The notes beneath the pieces were generated by a model. The model made no database searches and was not told the origin of the DNA. It saw only the letters and a list, made by a program, of their open reading frames with translations. A stretch of 38,058 nt of DNA from Deltaproteobacteria bacterium. GTDB taxonomy: Bacteria; Desulfobacterota; WTBG01; CAIYCZ01; CAIRTM01. Position numbers and translations under genes: made by a program. The stretch is taken from contig JAJRXD010000052.1 in NCBI GenBank assembly GCA_024276465.1, positions 1-38,058 on the forward strand. The letters run 5' to 3'. Below, piece after piece: positions 33,237 through 38,058 of the stretch. How positions within the stretch are numbered: the stretch's first letter is position 1; each line of letters begins with the position of its first letter.

Positions 33237-34265
33237 ATGAAAATAGAGTGTCAACATTGCCACAAAACATTCGACATACCTGACGAGCGTATCAGGTCTT
33301 TTGGAGAACATGTTGTTTTCCCATGCCCTGAGTGTAAGGCAAGCATAGAAATCAGCCTCAGCCAGCCAGGCAACAGACCTGAACCTGCAGGCGGTCCTCA
33401 AACCCCATCAGAAAAAGCGCCAACCGGAGATGTTTTAAAAAAAAGGATTTTAAGGACACTCAAGGACCTCCCCCCCATGCCGGAAGTAGCTCAGAAAGCC
33501 CGCAAGGTTGTTTCAGATGAAAGCTCAAACTTCACGGATCTTGCAAAAGTCATTGAAACTGATCAGGCAATTGCAGCAAGGGTGTTGAAGCTGTCGAATT
33601 CTCCATACTATGGAGTCAGGGGAAGTGTAACATCGATTCAGCACGCCTCTGTTGTTCTTGGTATGAAAACATTAAATGAAGTTTTAACACTGGCGTGTGC
33701 GTCAAGTGTTTTAGGTTCTGAGCTTAAAGGCTATGGACAGGCCTCAGGAGATTTATGGAAACATTCACTTGCTGTTGCCGGTTGTGCGAAAATTATTGCA
33801 AACAGTAAAAATCCAGGTCTTGCAGACGATGCCTTTTCTGCAGGCCTTATACATGATTGCGGGAAACTGGTTTTAGATGAGTTTGTTTTCGAAAGGCAGG
33901 GTGATTTTCAGAAGTATATGTCTGAAGGCAACAGAACATTTCCTGAGGCTGAAAAGGCTGTACTTGGATTTGAACATGCCGACCTTGCCGGTGAGATATG
34001 TGACAAGTGGAAAATCCCTAAAAAACTGTCAATTGCCATAAAGTATCACCACAACCCATCCAGATTGCAGGTTAATGAACTTGCATATATTGTTCATACG
34101 GCAGATGCAATTGCCATGATGAGTGGCATAGGGGCAGGTATAGATGGAATGATGTATCAGATTGATAATATGGCCGCGGAATTTTTAGAGCTTGACAATA
34201 CCCGAATCAGTAAGTTTATGGCTGAAACAGTGGAATATGTTGAAAAAACACTAACGGAATTTTGA
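33237..34265 (+). CDS. HDOD-domain protein with N-terminal zinc ribbon
   Basis: The start is the ATG at 33237, preceded by GGGGGATAAC; an ATG 12 bases earlier forms part of that site. The 342-residue product opens with an MJ0042-type zinc finger (Cys5, Cys8, Cys30, Cys33). A low-complexity linker follows, then an HDOD domain (about 72-290) with LKDLPPMPEVAQKARKVVSD, KLSNSPYYGVRGSVTSIQHA and SAGLIHDCGKLVLDE. The HD pair is present, whereas many HDOD proteins have lost it. HDOD proteins act in signalling, often near chemotaxis or c-di-GMP genes; here it precedes the acyl-CoA dehydrogenase gene by one base, so the two are probably cotranscribed. Confidence 0.88.
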   Translation: MKIECQHCHKTFDIPDERIRSFGEHVVFPCPECKASIEISLSQPGNRPEPAGGPQTPSEKAPTGDVLKKRILRTLKDLPPMPEVAQKARKVVSDESSNFTDLAKVIETDQAIAARVLKLSNSPYYGVRGSVTSIQHASVVLGMKTLNEVLTLACASSVLGSELKGYGQASGDLWKHSLAVAGCAKIIANSKNPGLADDAFSAGLIHDCGKLVLDEFVFERQGDFQKYMSEGNRTFPEAEKAVLGFEHADLAGEICDKWKIPKKLSIAIKYHHNPSRLQVNELAYIVHTADAIAMMSGIGAGIDGMMYQIDNMAAEFLELDNTRISKFMAETVEYVEKTLTEF

Positions 34266-34266
34266 T

Positions 34267-35406
34267 ATGGATTTTGATTTTACAAAGCAGCAGAAGCTGG
34301 CACGGAAAATAGCCCGGAATTTTGCTGAAAAAGAACTTGAGCCTTTTGCCCAGGAACGTGATGAAAAAGCGGAGTTTCCCGTAGAGGCTGTTAAAAAGAT
34401 AGCTGAGCTTGGATTTATGGGGATAACCATTCCTAAAGAATACGGGGGATGCGGGCTTGACACAGTCACTTATGTTTTGATAGTGGAGGAGCTTGCAAGG
34501 TATTGCGCATCAACAGCAATTATTGTGGCTGTGCATAATTCAGTTGCTGCATATCCTGTGTATTTGTTAGGGACAGAAGCGCAGAAAAAAAAATATCTTT
34601 TTGATCTGGCATCAGGGAAAAAGCTTGGTGCTTTTGCCCTCACAGAAGCAAATGCAGGTTCTGACCCGGCCTCAATAAGGACTACAGCAGAGCTGAAAGG
34701 GGAAAACCATGTACTGAATGGCGTGAAAACATTTATCACCAGTGGCGGAACCTCTGATATTGTTATTGTCATGGCATCAACCGACAGATCAAAACGGGGC
34801 AGGGGCATAACTGCTTTTATTGTAGAAAAGGGCATTAAAGGATTTACCGTTGGGAAGAAGGAGAACAAAATTGGTATAAGGGCGTCAGACACTTGTGAGC
34901 TTATTTTTGAAAACTGTGTTGTGCCGTCTGAAAACATTCTTGGCAAGCCGGGAGGAGGACTGTTTGCAGCACTCAAGGCATTGAGCTATGGCAGGATCGG
35001 TGTTGCAGCGCAGGCCCTTGGGGTTGCCCGCTGTGCCATGGAAGAGTGCATAAAGTACAGCAGGGAAAGAAAACAGTTTGGGAAACAGATTTCTGATTTC
35101 CAGGCTATTCAGTGGATGATAGCTGATATGGCAACAGAAATTGAAGCAGCCAGACTGCTTACATTAAAGGCCGCAGGGATTAAAGATGAGGACAGGCCCT
35201 TTTCTGCTGAGGATTCCATGGCAAAGCTGTATGCTTCAGAGGTTGCAATGCGTGCTGCAACAAAGGCTGTTCAAATTCATGGGGGCTACGGGTGCATGAA
35301 GGACTATAAAGTTGAGAGGTGTTTCAGGGATGCAAAGGTTATAGAAATTTATGAGGGTACATCTGAAATACAGCGCTTGATAATTGCGAGGAGCCTTTTG
35401 AAATGA
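34267..35406 (+). CDS. acyl-CoA dehydrogenase
   Basis: The 379-residue flavoenzyme oxidises acyl-CoA to 2-enoyl-CoA and passes electrons to electron-transfer flavoprotein. Family signatures are GAFALTEANAGSDPASIRTT (FAD site), RKQFGKQISDFQAIQWMIAD and GGYGCMKDYKVERCFRDAK. The catalytic Glu is Glu363 in IYEGTSEIQRL, the position of short/medium-chain enzymes. It is followed by etfB and etfA after a MITE, a functional trio. Butyryl-CoA-type activity is likely. Chain length and a CoA-ester specialisation cannot be read. Confidence 0.93.
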   Translation: MDFDFTKQQKLARKIARNFAEKELEPFAQERDEKAEFPVEAVKKIAELGFMGITIPKEYGGCGLDTVTYVLIVEELARYCASTAIIVAVHNSVAAYPVYLLGTEAQKKKYLFDLASGKKLGAFALTEANAGSDPASIRTTAELKGENHVLNGVKTFITSGGTSDIVIVMASTDRSKRGRGITAFIVEKGIKGFTVGKKENKIGIRASDTCELIFENCVVPSENILGKPGGGLFAALKALSYGRIGVAAQALGVARCAMEECIKYSRERKQFGKQISDFQAIQWMIADMATEIEAARLLTLKAAGIKDEDRPFSAEDSMAKLYASEVAMRAATKAVQIHGGYGCMKDYKVERCFRDAKVIEIYEGTSEIQRLIIARSLLK

Positions 35407-35443
35407 ACTTTGCCGGGAACAGGGATGCTTCTGAGATATTAAA

Positions 35444-35610
35444 TAGTGCCTGAACGGAAACCCTGTTTTTTGTTAGCGCGGCGTATGTAGGAGCCGGCTT
35501 TAGCCGCTAAAAACAGACTTGTTGTTGCGTAATATCGCGCCTGAAGGCGCTCCTACAGAAAATTATTGATCAGATTTTAACCTGAATCAGGGCTTTTCGT
35601 TCAGGCACTA
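35444..35610. mobile_element. hairpin MITE, copy B
   Basis: It begins TAGTGCCTGAACGGAAACCC and ends with the inverse of TAGTGCCTGAACGAAAAGCC. The right half is the reverse complement of the left 80 bases of copy A at 5083. The left half has a different core, GTAGGAGCCGGCTTTAGCCG. There is no coding capacity. It lies in the 242-bp gap between the acyl-CoA dehydrogenase gene and etfB. Confidence 0.75.
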
Positions 35611-35648
35611 AATAAGGATAACCTGAGAGACTGCAGGGATAAGGTTAT

Positions 35649-36443
35649 ATGAAGGGATTAAAGATTATAGTTGCTGTTAAACAGGTGCCTGGCACTGATG
35701 AGGTTAGAACTGATCCGAAAACAAATTCACTGATCAGGCAGGGGGTTCCGGGGATTTTAAACCCTGAGGACAGGAATGCGGTTGAAGCTGCCCTGTGTCT
35801 TAAGGAAAAGCATGGCGCAGCTGTCACAGCATTGACAATGGGCCCCCCCGAGGCTGGTGATGTTCTCGAAGAGGTTTTTGCCATGGGAGTTGACAAAGGA
35901 ATTCTTTTAACTGACATGGCCTTTGCCGGATCTGATACTTTGATAACAGCGTTTATCCTTTCAAGGGCAATAATCAAGTCAGGACGTTTTGATCTTATTC
36001 TCTGCGGGCGTCATGCAATTGATGGAGAAACCGCCCAGGTTGGGCCCCAGATTGCCGGATTCATGGATCTGCCTCAGGTCACATATGCTGAAGAGATTGT
36101 GCTTGAAAAAGGATTTATTACAGTCAGGAGAGACCTTGAGGATTGCCAGGAATGGGTAAAAGTGAAACTGCCTGCTGTTGTAACAGTAACATCCCGGATT
36201 AACCGGCCCCGGTACCCCTCACTCTATAATGTTCAAACAGCATGTGACGGCAGCCTTCTTACCACCTGGGGCGCAGAGGATTTAAAAGTGCCTGCTTCAA
36301 TGCTGGGCCTTGATGCGTCACCCACGGTTATAAAAAAAATATTTGAACCTGATCACAAAAAAAGGGGTGAAATTATTCCAGGTGATGAAAAAGAGATGGC
36401 AGCTTCTCTTATAGAGAAGTTAAAAGGAGTAAATGTTATTTAG
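35649..36443 (+). CDS. etfB: electron-transfer flavoprotein beta subunit
   Basis: The 264-residue product begins LKIIVAVKQVPGTDEVRTDP and holds LNPEDRNAVEAALCLKEKHG, AVTALTMGPPEAGDVLEEVF and CGRHAIDGETAQVGPQIAGF. These are the usual EtfB/FixA landmarks. It binds AMP or FAD and forms a dimer with EtfA, taking electrons from the dehydrogenase encoded upstream. ATG at 35649 follows AAGGTTAT. Its TAG stop (36441-36443) is the first three bases of the repeat tract that separates it from etfA. Confidence 0.94.
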   Translation: MKGLKIIVAVKQVPGTDEVRTDPKTNSLIRQGVPGILNPEDRNAVEAALCLKEKHGAAVTALTMGPPEAGDVLEEVFAMGVDKGILLTDMAFAGSDTLITAFILSRAIIKSGRFDLILCGRHAIDGETAQVGPQIAGFMDLPQVTYAEEIVLEKGFITVRRDLEDCQEWVKVKLPAVVTVTSRINRPRYPSLYNVQTACDGSLLTTWGAEDLKVPASMLGLDASPTVIKKIFEPDHKKRGEIIPGDEKEMAASLIEKLKGVNVI

Positions 36444-36509
36444 GCACAGAGGCACAGAGGCACAGAGGCGCAAAGGGACAGAGGCACAGAGGCACAAAGG
36501 GACAGAGGG
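36443..36509. repeat. GGCACAGA minisatellite between etfB and etfA
   Basis: About eight 8-bp units (GGCACAGA, GGGACAGA, GGCGCAAA) start on the last base of the etfB stop. The same unit forms the coding tract at 17091-17218. It is directly followed by the GCGCAT-hairpin repeat. Confidence 0.9.
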
Positions 36510-36549
36510 GTAGGAGCGCATTCATGCGCGAAAGGAATTGGGAAAAAGG
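36505..36549. repeat. GCGCAT-hairpin dispersed repeat, copy 2
   Basis: AGAGGGGTAGGAGCGCATTC continues ATGCGCGAAAGGAATTGGG. It is the second copy of 21189-21233, in the same orientation relative to the downstream gene. Confidence 0.8.
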
Positions 36550-36610
36550 CAAGGATGCAAAAGAAAATGTCAAATAATTAATGAACAGGCACAAAGTAAA
36601 GTAAATTATT

Positions 36611-37786
36611 ATGATTACACTTATTCCGGAAAATTGTAATGCATGCAGGCAGTGCACATATGCGTGCCTTTATGGTGGAATAGTCCTTGAGGGTAAAACC
36701 CCTGTGCGGACAGACTCCTGTACAGGATGTGATGCTTGCATTGATATATGCAAAACAGGGGCTATTGTATCCTCAGGGCAGAACATCCGGCTTGGTCACG
36801 ATATTGCGGAATACAAAGGAGTATGGGTCATTGCGGAACAGAGGCAGGGGCATATCCTTCCAGTAGCCCTGGAACTGCTTGGAAAGGCACGGGAGCTTGC
36901 AGATATTCGTGAAACCGGAGTAACAGCAGTGCTGCTTGGAGATGGGGTTGATAAATCAGGAGATTTATTGATAAAACATGGCGCTGACAGGGTGTTTATT
37001 GCAAGCGCACCTTTTTTAGGATCCTACAGGACATCTCCCTTTGTGCGAATTATTTCCGGAGTGATTAAAGAGCACAGGCCCGAAATTGTCCTTTTCGGTG
37101 CCACTGCCATGGGCAGGGACCTTGCCCCAAGGCTTGCAAACAGTCTGAGGACCGGCCTTACCGCAGACTGTACCCAGCTTGAAATGTCAGCCGATGACGG
37201 GGTTCTTCTTCAAACCAAGCCAGCCTTTGGCGGCAATATTATGGCTGCCATTACAGCTGCAAATCACCGACCGCAGATGGCAACAGTTCGCCCGGGGGTC
37301 ATGCAGCCTGTTTGTTCCCCGTCAAGGAAAGGGGATACAGTGTTTCTTGATGTCAGGGAAGAACATTCGGACACTATTGTCAGCATTCTGAAAACAGTAA
37401 AGAAAAAACAGAGTAGAGCGACTCTTGAGAAAGCAGATATTATTATCTCAGGTGGCCGTGGATTAGGTGATTCAAAAGGTTTTAAACTGCTGAAGGATCT
37501 GGCAGCTGTTTTTTCCGGACAGATAGGCGCATCAAGGGCTGCAGTGGATATGGGCTTGATTGATCATGACCATCAGGTCGGGCAGACAGGCAGGACAGTT
37601 CGGCCCTGCCTTTATATTGCCTGTGGAATTTCAGGGGCTGTTCAGCATCTTGCCGGAATGCAAAGCTCAGATATAATAGTTGCAATCAACAAAGATCCGA
37701 AAGCACCGATTTTTCAGGTTGCAGATTTCGGGCTTGTAGGGGACTTGAACAGAATTATTCCGGAGATTATTGAACAGCTGAAGTAA
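36611..37786 (+). CDS. etfA: electron-transfer flavoprotein alpha subunit with two N-terminal 4Fe-4S clusters
   Basis: The 391-residue product has a ferredoxin-like N-terminus with eight cysteines: Cys9, 12, 15, 19 (CNACRQCTYAC) and Cys37, 40, 43, 47 (CTGCDACIDIC). A normal EtfA body follows. The C-terminal FAD domain has IIISGGRGLGDSKGFKLLKD, VGQTGRTVRPCLYIACGISG and VAINKDPKAPIFQVADFGLV. Ferredoxin-extended EtfA is known in anaerobes and lets electrons leave to, or arrive from, iron-sulfur partners; with the dehydrogenase it could support beta-oxidation or electron-bifurcating chemistry. No ribosome site is evident before the ATG at 36611, probably because repeats occupy the leader. Confidence 0.93.
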   Translation: MITLIPENCNACRQCTYACLYGGIVLEGKTPVRTDSCTGCDACIDICKTGAIVSSGQNIRLGHDIAEYKGVWVIAEQRQGHILPVALELLGKARELADIRETGVTAVLLGDGVDKSGDLLIKHGADRVFIASAPFLGSYRTSPFVRIISGVIKEHRPEIVLFGATAMGRDLAPRLANSLRTGLTADCTQLEMSADDGVLLQTKPAFGGNIMAAITAANHRPQMATVRPGVMQPVCSPSRKGDTVFLDVREEHSDTIVSILKTVKKKQSRATLEKADIIISGGRGLGDSKGFKLLKDLAAVFSGQIGASRAAVDMGLIDHDHQVGQTGRTVRPCLYIACGISGAVQHLAGMQSSDIIVAINKDPKAPIFQVADFGLVGDLNRIIPEIIEQLK

Positions 37787-37923
37787 TGATAGCAAAGCTG
37801 CCAAGCCTGCCCCCGATGCCTTTCTTAAGATTATTCCCTGTACAGACTGTGTTGCAATAAGATTTTGATAGCCGCAAATTAATCAAGTTTAATTACCGGG
37901 ATGCCCTGCTTGCTGAACGGGAT

Positions 37924-38058
37924 CTACTGACCCGCGCTATGCGCGGGGAGCACTACTACTTCATTTTCAATTCTTTTCCCGACGGTTTGTTCAGCTAATG
38001 CAAGTTCATACCTGGTTTGAAGGTTCATCCAGAATCTGGAGCTGTTGCCGAAATATCG
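37924..38058 (-). CDS. HigA-like antitoxin, C-terminal part (cut by window edge)
   Basis: The minus strand enters at 38058 in frame as RYFGNSSRFWMNLQTRYELA then LAEQTVGKRIENEVVV, and stops at 37924. This is the typical C-terminus of HigA/VapI-type XRE antitoxins (RYFGNS-FW-NLQ-RYDL). The N-terminal HTH would lie to the right of the window. Upstream of it one would expect the RelE-like toxin HigB. The last residues (LPAHSAGQ) come from a GC-rich hairpin. Confidence 0.8.
   Translation of the reverse strand, partial: RYFGNSSRFWMNLQTRYELALAEQTVGKRIENEVVVLPAHSAGQ
37931..37947. repeat. CCCGCGC-TAT-GCGCGGG hairpin
   Basis: A perfect 7-bp stem with a 3-base loop at the 3' end of the antitoxin gene. 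It is partly coding and may serve as a REP-type unit or terminator-like structure. Confidence 0.6.

Noticed and set aside
37787-37923. Gene in the gap between etfA and the antitoxin
   Set aside because: No frame with a start, ribosome site or family motif; only repeat-like words.

Overview
The window looks like a chromosomal stretch from an anaerobic member of the Desulfobacterota (old Deltaproteobacteria). The evidence is indirect: a fused PurS-like/PurL, a ThiD-ThiN fusion, an EtfA carrying two 4Fe-4S clusters beside an acyl-CoA dehydrogenase, a thiolase/crotonase pair, a MopE-type calcium/metal-binding motif, and a tmRNA with an ANDYNYALAA tag. No 16S gene is present, so the lineage is an inference.

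Layout. (1) 1-975, minus strand: a decayed type I restriction-modification remnant directly downstream of the tmRNA gene ssrA (976-1332). It has three broken pieces: an HTH regulator, the C-terminus of HsdM, and the start of an ORF6N-domain protein. The HsdM piece is interrupted in frame by a GIY-YIG nuclease domain that itself carries two compensating frameshifts. (2) 1539-5824: two hypothetical proteins, a crotonase-thiolase operon and a small exported protein. (3) 6074-9369: surface-glycan genes (a sugar-nucleotide SDR and a WecA-like transferase fused to half of a FlaA1/CapD-like protein), then a four-helix-bundle (S23/IVP family) gene enclosed by 38-bp terminal inverted repeats. (4) 9370-15553: an unusually long leader and a 1268-residue exported protein, a terminator, an OmpA lipoprotein and a GspC/PilP-like protein. 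(5) 15957-22837: a TPR membrane protein, the purine genes purL and purQ, and a Nudix hydrolase. (6) 22846-25472, minus strand: thiamine genes thiDN-thiC. (7) 25773-33148: a RodZ-like protein, the GDP-fucose pair gmd-fcl, and two large membrane glycosyltransferase-like proteins. (8) 33237-37786: an HDOD protein, an acyl-CoA dehydrogenase, etfB and etfA. (9) The right edge cuts a HigA-like antitoxin.

Two metabolic themes recur. Fatty-acid/acyl-CoA oxidation is represented by thiolase, crotonase, acyl-CoA dehydrogenase and EtfAB. Surface carbohydrate synthesis is represented by the SDR, the WecA fusion, gmd/fcl and three multi-spanning membrane proteins.

The most distinctive property is repeat invasion. 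I can see at least four families of small dispersed repeats: (a) TIR elements related to the four-helix-bundle gene (8933, 18001, 22154); (b) hairpin MITEs with TAGTGNCTGAACG ends (5083, 35444); (c) a GCGCATTCATGCGC-containing block (21189, 36505); (d) GGCACAGA minisatellites (17091, 36443). Several sit exactly at gene ends or inside genes, and in the TPR protein they have been turned into coding sequence.
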